Shown here piece by piece: positions 1-8,519 of a stretch of DNA of 64,000 nt (within the stretch, counting starts at the first letter, position 1; each line of letters begins with the position of its first letter). Source of the DNA: an uncultured Eubacterium sp. (lineage in GTDB: Bacteria > Bacillota > Clostridia > Lachnospirales > Lachnospiraceae); NCBI GenBank assembly GCA_948579355.1, contig CAPAOV010000009.1, positions 43,525-107,524 on the forward strand, read 5' to 3'. The notes beneath the pieces were generated by a model. That model worked only from the letters and a program-made list of their open reading frames with translations, ran no database searches and was not told where the DNA came from. A program made the position numbers and the translations under genes.

Positions 1-63
1 AACAGTTTCTCTCGCATATGCATTTTCCGGATTCGCAATAATTATCCGCTTACAATTCTTTAT

Positions 64-1224
64 TCAACTGATTTCCACTACAAACTCTGTCTCTGCCAGA
101 CAAAGAATATCCCCGTCCCGCAAGCGCCTTTTATATCCGGCAACCAGCCTTTCCCCATTATGATAAGTTCCTTGCTGCGAATCTTCATCCTGCACATAAA
201 AATCATTGCCCTCGCAAAAAATTTGTGCGTGAATCGCCTCTATGCCCGACGCAGCTATGATACCATCGACTCTCTCTTTCTCTGCTCCCAATATAAACGG
301 ACAATGCACAATCGGTATACTTTCTATCTTTCCCTGACAGGAGATAAGGCATGCTTTGGCGCTCCTGCTTTCACCCTCCCATACAACATCAGACAAACGT
401 TTAAAGGGGCCGATTTTCCAAGCGCCGTAGCCGCTAATTCCCAGAAAAAACAAACTGGCTCCGATTCCCATCGCCACATCCGTCTCCCCCGAAACCGGCT
501 GCCGAAACCACCCAAGACACCATGACGAAACCGTCAATAATATGCCGAAAGCTACCAACAGGAGAGAAAAAACAAATGTCGCCCTCTCATTGACTTTTGA
601 CGCTTCCGCCTGTAGCATTCCCGACTGTATTATTCTTTTTTCTTCCCTTTTTCCGCCCGTGGGAACAACGGTCTTTGCCGGACACTTTTCCCTCTCTTTT
701 GAGGCGTACTCCAGTAAGATTCGGCGCGTCATGCCAACCTCTTTTGTCAGTTTATGCATTCCATACACGAAGAAAGCTAAACTCTCATCTCCCGCATTCA
801 TCGTCTGCATTACCGTTTCCAATAAGCTGCCAAATGCCTTTACATCGCCATACGGTGACTGCTCCTGATAGATACCGTTTACCTGTCCGCTGCTGCGGTC
901 GATATAAATATATTCTTCGTGGCAGACGACGCCATTGCCATCTAGCAAATATTCCCTTACAGTATCCGATAACATAAGAATTTCTTTTACTATGTCCTGC
1001 AACCTCTCCCTTGTTATTTCATTGCCGGACAAATAACGGGCGAGAGAAATCTTTCCCGATATGTCATAGATATAATCTTTTTGCCCATCTATGCGAATTA
1101 ACTCCATGGGAAGAAAACCCGTAATATCCTGATACTGAAACATCCGGTCGGCCAGCGTTTCTTCCCCCTCGCCACGAATCCTTAAATAATTCCCCGTTCC
1201 GTCCGTCCATACTTCCTGCTCCAT
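64..1224 (-). CDS. FHA-domain membrane protein (DUF6382-type N-terminus)
   Basis: The protein is about 386 aa. Residues 1-170 resemble the DUF6382 region found in Firmicutes FHA proteins. Two membrane segments follow (about 218-240 and 252-272), then a C-terminal forkhead-associated domain (about 305-386) with the family's LGAEKERVDG, HAQIF and SQQGTYHNG stretches. FHA domains bind phosphothreonine, so a regulatory or scaffold role at the membrane is likely. It is the last visible gene of the Tad operon. Its ATG overlaps the upstream TGA as TGATG, which suggests translational coupling; a GTG lies one codon earlier. The usual Arg of the FHA GR motif is not evident. The operon link is clear but the target is unknown. 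Confidence 0.8.
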   Translation of the reverse strand: MEQEVWTDGTGNYLRIRGEGEETLADRMFQYQDITGFLPMELIRIDGQKDYIYDISGKISLARYLSGNEITRERLQDIVKEILMLSDTVREYLLDGNGVVCHEEYIYIDRSSGQVNGIYQEQSPYGDVKAFGSLLETVMQTMNAGDESLAFFVYGMHKLTKEVGMTRRILLEYASKEREKCPAKTVVPTGGKREEKRIIQSGMLQAEASKVNERATFVFSLLLVAFGILLTVSSWCLGWFRQPVSGETDVAMGIGASLFFLGISGYGAWKIGPFKRLSDVVWEGESRSAKACLISCQGKIESIPIVHCPFILGAEKERVDGIIAASGIEAIHAQIFCEGNDFYVQDEDSQQGTYHNGERLVAGYKRRLRDGDILCLAETEFVVEIS

Positions 1225-1670
1225 CACCGGCTCCCCTTTCCTTTTAAAATATCATAATCCCACTTATACTTTACCGGATTGACAAGCTCTCTTGCCACAG
1301 CAAGCGACATATTCGGTCTGCCCCCACTAAAAAGGGATTTTATTCCCCGCAGCGAGACAGGCAAATCATACGTGACCGTCATCTCTGCTGAGAGCACCCC
1401 CTTTTTTACTTTTATTTTCTTAATACGCATAAGCATGAGTTTGTTCGCTATCGACTGTCTCGCCTCATCCTGCCATTCCAATGCTGCCTCGCCGTCTCCC
1501 CTTTGAAACTTCTCCGCTAACTTCTGATTCATCTCCGATACGACAACCATGCGGTCATGAATATATAACCCGCTATAGAGGAGCGCCATCACAACCCAGA
1601 TGCATATCGTTACAATAAATACCGCTTCTACCGTGTAATAACCGCCCTTTTCCATTCTCCGCCTTTTCAT
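1224..1670 (-). CDS. TadE-like minor pseudopilin
   Basis: This 148 aa protein has a short basic N-terminus, then a hydrophobic segment at about 11-31 opening with the TVEA motif typical of TadE/TadG pseudopilins. The rest is a soluble extracytoplasmic domain. TadE-like proteins are processed by the prepilin peptidase and help Flp pilus assembly. The start overlaps the prepilin peptidase stop by 4 bp (ATGA), and the end overlaps the FHA gene, so it sits in a tightly coupled operon. The family call rests on the N-terminal motif and the context; the soluble part is not diagnostic. Confidence 0.8.
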   Translation of the reverse strand: MKRRRMEKGGYYTVEAVFIVTICIWVVMALLYSGLYIHDRMVVVSEMNQKLAEKFQRGDGEAALEWQDEARQSIANKLMLMRIKKIKVKKGVLSAEMTVTYDLPVSLRGIKSLFSGGRPNMSLAVARELVNPVKYKWDYDILKGKGSR

Positions 1671-2089
1671 ACGATAACCACCACCCCATAGGCAATCGCA
1701 ATAAAGGGAACAAAAGCAATTTTATATTGTCGTCCCACACGGCGAAAGACGATAAGCCCGAGTGAAACAAGTGAACAGAGCAGCAGGCTTATCAACAGCA
1801 GTTCCATGTTTCCCGTAATGCCAAGAAGCGCTCCTGTCAGTGTGTAAACGAGCGCATCCCCCTCTCCAATCGCTCCCCGGCTCGCCTTGCTGACGACAAA
1901 CAGTATAACGCCAACTAACATACCCGGCATCCAGACCCGCCACGAAACGTTATTTGCCATCTGTCCTGCAATAATGCAAACAAGGCAAATCACTCCCGGT
2001 AAAATGGGAATTTTCCTTTTTCTCCCGTCTATAACCGCCATAGCCAATAAATATACGCCTACGATAACTACTAATAAAATCTCTGTCAT
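1667..2089 (-). CDS. Type IV prepilin peptidase, A24 family (TadV/CpaA-like)
   Basis: A short (140 aa), very hydrophobic protein with several membrane segments. The two aspartates of the A24 aspartic prepilin peptidases are visible: Asp21 in the VIDGRKRKIP motif and Asp78 in the GEGD motif. It lacks the methylase half of PilD-type enzymes, as is usual for TadV/CpaA. The role is to cleave the leader of Flp pilin and TadE-like pseudopilins at the inner face of the membrane. It lies between two TadE-like genes. A second A24 peptidase sits at the front of the same operon, which is unusual. Confidence 0.88.
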   Translation of the reverse strand: MTEILLVVIVGVYLLAMAVIDGRKRKIPILPGVICLVCIIAGQMANNVSWRVWMPGMLVGVILFVVSKASRGAIGEGDALVYTLTGALLGITGNMELLLISLLLCSLVSLGLIVFRRVGRQYKIAFVPFIAIAYGVVVIV

Positions 2090-2118
2090 TTATCCCATTC
2101 CCCCTTTCATACTTTTAT

Positions 2119-2856
2119 CTATCTTTCATGGGCGCATTTCCCACAAGGTGCGCGCCCGCCTGCCTCGGACAGCGGTATCTCCCGAATATGCCGCTTTAAA
2201 CCGCTGCAGGAAAGGCTGGTATGATAACGATCGCCATAGCTGGTAATCCATACCGGCATGTTGTCCTCTCTTCCTTTATCGCCGCGGCACCTCTCACAAG
2301 GCTTGTATTTCCCACCGCTTTCATTTCTCTTTTCTTCCAAATCACCATATTGTATTTGTGAAATGCTCAGTTTCAGATAGGTACATTCCGCCGTAACATG
2401 ATACACCCGTCCGGTCTCTGTAATATAAACAATTCTGTCGTCTTTCTTTTTTTCTTCCCGCCGTTCCACTCCGGTAAAAGCGCGCGTATGCACGCGCTGG
2501 CGCATGGAGACTGCGGGAATACCAAAGATGGAAAACGGGAGTTTCATGCGGTAGGTGGCTACCAAATCAATCTCATCGTTATGTTGTAACAACTGTGAAT
2601 CGGCAAAAGAAACCGTGAGACCGCTCCCTTTCATATATGCCACAAACTTCGTCTGATAATATAACGTGCTCTTTAATGTATTGTTATGTGCCGCACCATA
2701 TTCTGCGGATGCCTCTCTCGCAATTCTTGTCAGCGCCCACTGTACTTCATCCTGACAGATAACCAGCTTGCCAATATAGGCAAGAAAGAGCATGGCATAT
2801 AGAAAGACCGGCAGTATAAGTGAAGCCTCGACTGTCAGAGATGCTCGTGTCTTCAT
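2119..2856 (-). CDS. TadE-like pseudopilin with two C-terminal Cys/His modules
   Basis: The start is taken at 2856, where GGAGG precedes ATG; this gives 245 aa. Residues 1-35 carry the pseudopilin N-terminus (TRASLTVEASLILPVF) with one membrane segment. The C-terminal 100 residues hold two copies of a small module: His153, Cys158, Cys187, Cys190, and then His212, Cys217, Cys238, Cys241, each with a YH-x4-C-x-x-L-K start and a PC-x-x-C end. These look like small metal-binding knuckles outside the membrane. Fusion of such modules to TadE is unusual. A 21-bp inverted repeat lies immediately upstream. Pilus function follows from context; the role of the modules is not known. Confidence 0.75.
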   Translation of the reverse strand: MKTRASLTVEASLILPVFLYAMLFLAYIGKLVICQDEVQWALTRIAREASAEYGAAHNNTLKSTLYYQTKFVAYMKGSGLTVSFADSQLLQHNDEIDLVATYRMKLPFSIFGIPAVSMRQRVHTRAFTGVERREEKKKDDRIVYITETGRVYHVTAECTYLKLSISQIQYGDLEEKRNESGGKYKPCERCRGDKGREDNMPVWITSYGDRYHTSLSCSGLKRHIREIPLSEAGGRAPCGKCAHER

Positions 2857-2876
2857 CTTTTCCTCCATTTCATGTG

Positions 2877-3017
2877 TTCCGGAGTGAGAAAGGGTATCCT
2901 TAAACACAGTTATCCCTTTCCGTATGATGTAAAAATATTTTTTAGGTAAAATTTGGGTCATTCCCCTTTCTGTTATTTTGACGAAAGAGAAGCAGAATAC
3001 CCTTTCTCACTCCGGAA
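2877..3017. repeat. 21-bp perfect inverted repeat bounding 99 bp
   Basis: Positions 2877-2897 and 2997-3017 are exact reverse complements (right arm ATACCCTTTCTCACTCCGGAA). The spacer is 99 bp of AT-rich DNA without a gene. The element fills the gap between the DUF5702 stop codon and the ribosome site of the next gene. It could be a large mRNA stem that sets expression within the operon, or a small MITE-like insertion. No clear target-site duplication is seen. Confidence 0.75.
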
Positions 3018-3021
3018 GCGT

Positions 3022-5013
3022 TTAGTATCCAACGACAACTTCCTGCGTCAGCGAATAATTTTTCAGGTTCCTCCCTGACATTTTTTGTAACACTGCCAGC
3101 CGGAAAAACTGCGTGGGAAAATTCATCGTTCCCCGCACCTTTATATCATGCACACATAATCCCAACTGAAAGTCCTTATAAGCATTTATTCTCATGTTTT
3201 GCTGAATCAAATCCATAACCCGATACAGTCGGATATCCTGTCCGGTTGACGCCAGAAACAGTAACAGATATTGCTGATAACCAAAGGAATGTTTTCCCTG
3301 TTTTTTCAGCTTTGAGGCCCGCCCCACAATCGCATTGCGGTTGATTTGGAAAACCTGTAAAAAATCGGTTGTTATCTGCGACGGTTTTTTCCAGACCGGA
3401 ACCTCTTTTTGCTGTAGCAGCCCTGCAATATCTACCAGACTCTCGACAATGGCCCATGTAATGAGAATCATCGTTTTTGTCAGTGTAATCAGCGGCTGCA
3501 GTCCGGTAAACCCGACTACCGCCACAGCGGCCGCCTGCGCTTCTGCCTTTTTGGCTTTATCTTGATACAGTGCTGCGGTATTTACTACTGTCCGTATTAG
3601 CAAAATACGATTTAGAACAGATTTTAAGTTATCTTCATCCGAACCTTTTCCTGCTACTACATATTCCAATCCGTAATCCAACGCCTGCTTCCATTCTGTT
3701 ATCTGATTCACAAAACTTCCAAACTTTTTTTGAATGTAACTGTCCAGACAAAATTCATCCAGCGCATATTCGCCCATATCGCCCAATACCCCGCTTAATC
3801 CTACCGTATCCGTGTCCGCAAAAGCTCCAATACGGCTGTCATAATCCGCACTTTCTTCATTGCAGTCATAATATTGGGCGAACATATCGGGATTCGCTAT
3901 CGACTTCTTGGATAAATCTTTCGGATTGGCGCAGACAAGATTGAGAATCCCTTTTCCCCAGCTTCCTTTTAAGGCATCTTTGGGACTGTCTGCGCCGCCG
4001 CTCTCCTGAACGCCCGTATAATCAAAAACAATCGACGTCGTATCGTAATCCTGCCAGAGAAGTTGCAAATCCTCCCTGCATTCTTCGACAGAGGCTTTTT
4101 GTAATAATTGTTCCGTTTTCTCCAATATGGATAGGTTTGCCGGCAGGCACGGCAGCGCCGCCAATATTTTCTGTATGCCGTTTTCTTCGCTTTCCTGTGC
4201 GGAAATAGCAGAAGAATACGCTGCCTGAAGCTCTTTTCCCTTTTCTATCGCTTTTTCTGTAATTTGCTTTACTCTGCTGATTTTTACTAAGAAATCCGCC
4301 TTGCCCGTTATCTTCCATGTACGCGTGCGCTCATCCACCTGCGGCTTCATCTTTTCCCATACAACAGGCTCTGTCACTGAAAAATTTTGACCTTTCTTCT
4401 CCCGCGTGGCAAAGCATTTCACAAAATCACGGCAACAAGAGACTTTACCGTTTGTAACGGAAATCCCGTCTACGAGCCGCATCAGCTCCAAAAGCTGCCT
4501 GTCCATCTTTGCCTCCTCTTTTTCTTTTTCAACGGTCTCTTCCAGCCTCTTTGCCTGTTCCTCGATATTTTGCAGTTGAGAAGACTTTCCAAGCAGCTTA
4601 TCGAGACTTTCTTTTGTCACCTCCCGCCCCATATAATCAGTAATCTCCTGCCGCAGCGCCGCCGCTTTGTTGTCGCCGGAATATGTTTTATCAATAACGT
4701 CAAGAGACGTCAAATGTCCCGCCAGGAAATCTTTATTGCCTTTTGCGGCGGCCTCTGTAGTATCGCCTATATATTTTGCCATTACATCCGTATAGGGAGT
4801 TCCCTCACTCTCGATAAAAAACAGTCCATACTGCTCATAGAGGGGGCGGCTGTATTCTGTCAAAAGCCCCTCCGCCGCTGTCTGCAGCGTGCGCAGCACA
4901 TGATTTTTGCAGACAGTATAACGCGCTGTTTCCACAAGTGTTCCCAGCAGGGCAAAGATGAGTATTGCCGTCAGGGATAAAAACACGGTTATACTGCCTT
5001 TCGAACTAGCCAA
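3022..5013 (-). CDS. DUF5702 / TadG-like Tad-locus protein
   Basis: The protein is about 663 aa. It starts with a short basic stretch and a hydrophobic segment (KGSITVFLSLTAILIFALL), then a long, largely helical extracytoplasmic region with coiled-coil stretches, and a second hydrophobic region near residue 500. This layout fits the DUF5702 proteins found in Firmicutes Tad loci, which occupy the TadG position. The chosen TTG start has a GGGGGAG ribosome site in front of it; another in-frame TTG at 5037 gives eight more residues but lacks one. It overlaps the small pilin gene. The biochemical function is unknown; a part in pilus assembly is inferred from position. Confidence 0.72.
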   Translation of the reverse strand: MASSKGSITVFLSLTAILIFALLGTLVETARYTVCKNHVLRTLQTAAEGLLTEYSRPLYEQYGLFFIESEGTPYTDVMAKYIGDTTEAAAKGNKDFLAGHLTSLDVIDKTYSGDNKAAALRQEITDYMGREVTKESLDKLLGKSSQLQNIEEQAKRLEETVEKEKEEAKMDRQLLELMRLVDGISVTNGKVSCCRDFVKCFATREKKGQNFSVTEPVVWEKMKPQVDERTRTWKITGKADFLVKISRVKQITEKAIEKGKELQAAYSSAISAQESEENGIQKILAALPCLPANLSILEKTEQLLQKASVEECREDLQLLWQDYDTTSIVFDYTGVQESGGADSPKDALKGSWGKGILNLVCANPKDLSKKSIANPDMFAQYYDCNEESADYDSRIGAFADTDTVGLSGVLGDMGEYALDEFCLDSYIQKKFGSFVNQITEWKQALDYGLEYVVAGKGSDEDNLKSVLNRILLIRTVVNTAALYQDKAKKAEAQAAAVAVVGFTGLQPLITLTKTMILITWAIVESLVDIAGLLQQKEVPVWKKPSQITTDFLQVFQINRNAIVGRASKLKKQGKHSFGYQQYLLLFLASTGQDIRLYRVMDLIQQNMRINAYKDFQLGLCVHDIKVRGTMNFPTQFFRLAVLQKMSGRNLKNYSLTQEVVVGY

Positions 5014-5179
5014 GTATCTCCCCCGAATCTTTTTCAAAATTTCTAAAGGCGTTATTTACTACAGAAGTAATTTTCCCTTTAAATATTAAGACCAGAGCAA
5101 TCAGAATAACTAAAATTAAAATAATTTCCACTACGCCTATCGCCGTTTCCTCACGCCAGAAATTCTGCAATTCTTTCAT
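5006..5179 (-). CDS. Flp1-type small pilin
   Basis: A 57-residue gene. The N-terminal part reads MKELQNFWREETAIGVVEII, followed by a hydrophobic helix to about residue 33 and a short C-terminal tail. This is the shape of Flp1-like pilins, the major subunit of Tad pili in Firmicutes, with Glu and Gly near the peptidase cleavage region. A GGAGG ribosome site lies upstream of ATG 5179. It sits between tadC and the DUF5702 gene and overlaps the latter. It is likely the main structural subunit of the fibre made by this operon. Confidence 0.85.
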   Translation of the reverse strand: MKELQNFWREETAIGVVEIILILVILIALVLIFKGKITSVVNNAFRNFEKDSGEILG

Positions 5180-5193
5180 TGTACATCCCTCCT

Positions 5194-6507
5194 TTACATT
5201 GTCATAAACGCGGGAACCATTATAACCGCCATAACGATTCCCAACATTAACATCATGGGAAATAACATTTTTGTTCCCGCTTTTTCGCCGAGCTGCAACG
5301 CCCGTTCCTTTCTCTGTTCCAATGCCTCCAGCGCCTCATTTTCCAATAAAGTCAATATGCCATCCGCTCCTTTCTTTAAATTTTGTGTCATTACCGTAGA
5401 AAACCGGAGATAGGGAAGAAGACGGCACCGCCTGCCGAAACCCTCCAGCGCCTTTGTCTCCGATACCCCGTCTTTCATTTCCTGCGCCATCACACACATT
5501 TCCTCATAGACATACCGCTTCCTCCCGCCCGCCGCCCTCTCCCTCTCATATTCATCTGTCAGACGCTCCACCACTTTCCGCACCGTCAGTCCTGCCCCCA
5601 AAAGAAGCATAAACCGGTTTACCAAACCCGAATGCTCCATAAGAAGCTCCTCCTCCCTGTCTGCCATTTCTTTCTTCTCCTTCCGGTGCCATATTATGGG
5701 GAGCAGTATAATAAATCCCAGCACCAAATAAACCAACGCAAAACTTCTTTCTTCCCGTTCCATGGCATAGCGGAGACTGATATCCCCGATTTTTTCAGGG
5801 AGGGTAATCGCTTTTTCTTCTTTGTTCTGTTCTCCTGCCTGCAGCAAAACTTTTTTTACTTCGCGAATCGACAATTCTTCGCTTGTGTACTCCTTGGGAA
5901 GCAGATGAACCGGATAATAAAAAGTTTGTTTCCAGTTTTTCCAAGACGCCTTTGCCATCAGCTCCGTATCCACTCCCTCTTCCGGGATTTTTTCATAGAG
6001 AAGTTCGCCTTTTTCCGTGAGATACGCCCCGTCCGCTACCCATTGAATCTCGATATCCGTATTCGGTACGCTTTTCGGTAAAACAAGATTTTGACTTACC
6101 TTTTTTAACGACTCGTTGCCGCCTGCCAATCGACTCTCTACATACTGCCTTGTTTGCTCTGTCAGCTCCTCCCTCTCTTTCTTTGTAAATTGTCTGGACT
6201 TTACCGGAAGCGTTATCTTTTGCTGCCAGTTTGCGGATTTTGACTGCCCCTCGACAAATATGTCCATGTCCGTATCCTCTTCCTGCCTCGCCAACTGATT
6301 GCCGGATAATGGCGGTTCTTCCGTCTTCTGAAAACAACAGTAGAGAATAGAAGCGACCAGACAGAGCAGTAAAAACAGTAACAATTGTATGCGCTTTTTC
6401 CAGACGGAGCGGAAAACCTGTTCCGCATTTTCTCTTACATGAACGCGCGCCATATAGTCATCCGACTGCATATACTTTGTCAATATTTTTCTATATTCTT
6501 CTTTCAC
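5194..6507 (-). CDS. TadC-like platform protein with large extracytoplasmic insert
   Basis: The C-terminal part (about 285-437) is a type II secretion F domain (GSPII_F) with the final membrane helix LFPMMLMLGIVMAVIMVP, as in TadC, an inner-membrane platform protein of Tad pili. The N-terminus is odd: a membrane segment at 39-58, then about 195 extracytoplasmic residues before a second segment at 256-273. The insert (about 95-205) has the look of a degenerate bacterial Ig-like fold (LVLPKSVPNTDIEIQW, then a G-rich turn and a beta-strand pattern). Ordinary TadC proteins lack this. It is translated just after TadB and before the Flp pilin. Confidence 0.78.
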   Translation of the reverse strand: MKEEYRKILTKYMQSDDYMARVHVRENAEQVFRSVWKKRIQLLLFLLLCLVASILYCCFQKTEEPPLSGNQLARQEEDTDMDIFVEGQSKSANWQQKITLPVKSRQFTKKEREELTEQTRQYVESRLAGGNESLKKVSQNLVLPKSVPNTDIEIQWVADGAYLTEKGELLYEKIPEEGVDTELMAKASWKNWKQTFYYPVHLLPKEYTSEELSIREVKKVLLQAGEQNKEEKAITLPEKIGDISLRYAMEREERSFALVYLVLGFIILLPIIWHRKEKKEMADREEELLMEHSGLVNRFMLLLGAGLTVRKVVERLTDEYERERAAGGRKRYVYEEMCVMAQEMKDGVSETKALEGFGRRCRLLPYLRFSTVMTQNLKKGADGILTLLENEALEALEQRKERALQLGEKAGTKMLFPMMLMLGIVMAVIMVPAFMTM

Positions 6508-6519
6508 GTTATCCCTCCC

Positions 6520-7263
6520 CTAACATCTGATATTCATAATGCGCCGAATCCATATTACACCCGCCAGATAAATGAGCAGGGCGGCGCTCATAAAAACTAC
6601 TCCCATTGGATTGCCATAGAGCGGAGACAAAAAGTCAGGAGAACCGATTTGCAAATAGAGGATAATGCATAAGGGTATCACCATCATACAAGTTGCCTCC
6701 ATCTTCTTTCCCGCAATCATCGTCTGAATTTCTCTCTGGATTTCTATTTTCTCCGTTATGTTATCTGCCGTTCTTTTCATAATGCGGATGAGATTCCCGC
6801 CGCTTCGGCGCGCCGTTGCATAAATCTGTGCAAATGTCACAATATCTTCAACGCCGCTCCGTCTCCCCAAATCCAGCAGAAGTTCATCCAACGTATGCTG
6901 CAATTGGAGTTTTTTCTTGATTTCGGACAATTCCCGAATCATTTCCGTCTCCCCTCCTTGCAACAACAGCATATCATGGTAAGCTTCCGTTATGGCATTT
7001 TCCATGGAGTATCCTGCTGCTAAAGCGGCAATCATACTTTCCATAGCATCTTTAAACTCCACCATAAGCGACCATCTCTGACGCTCTGCTAATACCCGTT
7101 TCCGATATTTCGGATAGAGCGCCCCTCCAGTCAATCCAGTGGCAAGGCACAAAAGCCAATTTTGATAGAAAAGATAGCTTAGTATAACGCCCGCCGCCAT
7201 TCCAATAAAACTGTTGCGGAGCCACTCTCTCCACGTATAGCGATAACTATTGTAATCTTTCAC
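6520..7263 (-). CDS. tadB: TadB-like platform protein (GSPII_F)
   Basis: A 247 aa inner-membrane protein. It has two N-terminal membrane segments (about 17-50), a cytoplasmic four-helix GSPII_F domain (about 65-200) containing the motif ATARRSGGNLIRIM, and two C-terminal membrane helices. This is the usual TadB design. TadB pairs with TadC to form the platform on which the TadA ATPase acts. The ATG overlaps the tadA stop by 4 bp. It is shorter than proteobacterial TadB, in line with Firmicutes versions. Confidence 0.85.
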   Translation of the reverse strand: MKDYNSYRYTWREWLRNSFIGMAAGVILSYLFYQNWLLCLATGLTGGALYPKYRKRVLAERQRWSLMVEFKDAMESMIAALAAGYSMENAITEAYHDMLLLQGGETEMIRELSEIKKKLQLQHTLDELLLDLGRRSGVEDIVTFAQIYATARRSGGNLIRIMKRTADNITEKIEIQREIQTMIAGKKMEATCMMVIPLCIILYLQIGSPDFLSPLYGNPMGVVFMSAALLIYLAGVIWIRRIMNIRC

Positions 7264-8519
7264 GTTCCTCTCATCTCCCCGCTTATCAAATCAATTCCCG
7301 CCCTCTGGCATTTTTCTACCGCCTGCAGCTCCCTGTCCGTCTTTTCCAGTCTTCCTATTACTTTTCCGTCCCTCTCCCCCCGTTCACAAAACCGATATAG
7401 AGGCCGCAGACATATTTTCCCATTTACCACATCGCCAACTTCACTTACTTCCAACACCTTTCGGGATTTATCCCGTAAGCGTCCCAGATGTACAACGATA
7501 TCAATGCCGGATGCAATCTGCTGCCGAATGGCCGCTAACGGAATGTCAAGTCCCATAAGAACAAGTGTCTCCAAGCGGTTCAACATATCCGCCGGACTGT
7601 TAGCATGTCCGGTAGAAAGGCTGCCGTCGTGCCCCGTATTCATTGCAGTCAAGAGGTCAATGGCCGCCGTATCGCGAATCTCTCCGACAATTATCCTGTC
7701 CGGCCGCATACGCAGCGCGCTTTTGACCAAATCCCGAATTGTCACCTGATTCTTTCCCTCTACATTGGCATTTCTTGCCTCCAGACGGACAAGATTTTGT
7801 ATGTTCTGAATTTGCAGTTCTGCCGAATCTTCTATTGTTATGACCCGCTCCGCTGACGGAATATAATTTGAGAGAATATTTAAAAACGTTGTCTTCCCCG
7901 CGCCGGTTCCTCCCGATATAAAAATATTGTATTTCGCCTGCACAAGCTTTCGCAAAAATTCCTCTACTTCTTCGGTTACTGCCCCCATACGGATGAGCTT
8001 TTCCATTGTCATCGCTTCCTTTGGAAACTTGCGGATGGTAATGACAGGCCCCTCTATGGCAATCGGAGGTACGACAATATTGACGCGGGAACCATCTTCT
8101 AATCGGGCATCTAAAATCGGATTCGATTCATTGACGAGGCGGTTTCCGGAAGAGGCAATCTGCTGCGCAATATCTTCCAGACGCTGACGGCTCTCAAACC
8201 GGTATCCGGTTTCCGTAAGATTTCCCTCCTTTTCCACAAAAATACGCTCCGCACCATTTACCATGATTTCCGTCACTTCTTCATCATCCAGCAAATCCTG
8301 TAATACGTCCATCCGCCGCAGAGCATTGAACACCATATGACGTAACTGCTTTTTCTCTTCCAGACGAAGATACCCGTCCTGCTGCATACCCTGAATCTCC
8401 TCTTCAATAAGGGTAAGAAGCTCGTTATCCCCTAATTCCACCCCCACCGGCACTTTTTTAAGCACATTCTCTTTTAGCAGACTACGTCTCTCCCTCAAAG
8501 CCCTCCAGACAGTACACAT
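7260..8519 (-). CDS. tadA: TadA/CpaF pilus assembly ATPase
   Basis: A 419 aa CpaF/VirB11-type secretion ATPase that powers Flp pilus assembly as a cytoplasmic hexamer. Walker A is GGTGAGKTT at about 203-211. The Asp-box, Walker B (DRIIVGEIR) and His-box (MNTGHDGSLSTGHANS) regions follow in order, as does the N-terminal domain with LDARLEDGSRVN. The length is normal. The start overlaps the TadZ-like gene by 38 bp, and the coding ends in a 4-bp overlap with tadB. GGAGGAAG precedes ATG 8519. Confidence 0.93.
   Translation of the reverse strand: MCTVWRALRERRSLLKENVLKKVPVGVELGDNELLTLIEEEIQGMQQDGYLRLEEKKQLRHMVFNALRRMDVLQDLLDDEEVTEIMVNGAERIFVEKEGNLTETGYRFESRQRLEDIAQQIASSGNRLVNESNPILDARLEDGSRVNIVVPPIAIEGPVITIRKFPKEAMTMEKLIRMGAVTEEVEEFLRKLVQAKYNIFISGGTGAGKTTFLNILSNYIPSAERVITIEDSAELQIQNIQNLVRLEARNANVEGKNQVTIRDLVKSALRMRPDRIIVGEIRDTAAIDLLTAMNTGHDGSLSTGHANSPADMLNRLETLVLMGLDIPLAAIRQQIASGIDIVVHLGRLRDKSRKVLEVSEVGDVVNGKICLRPLYRFCERGERDGKVIGRLEKTDRELQAVEKCQRAGIDLISGEMRGT

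Noticed and set aside
1..63. An open frame continuing in phase after the FHA stop codon to the window edge (KRIIIANPENAYARE)
   Set aside because: It looks like the start of another protein, but no ATG, GTG or TTG opens it here and the rest is outside the window.
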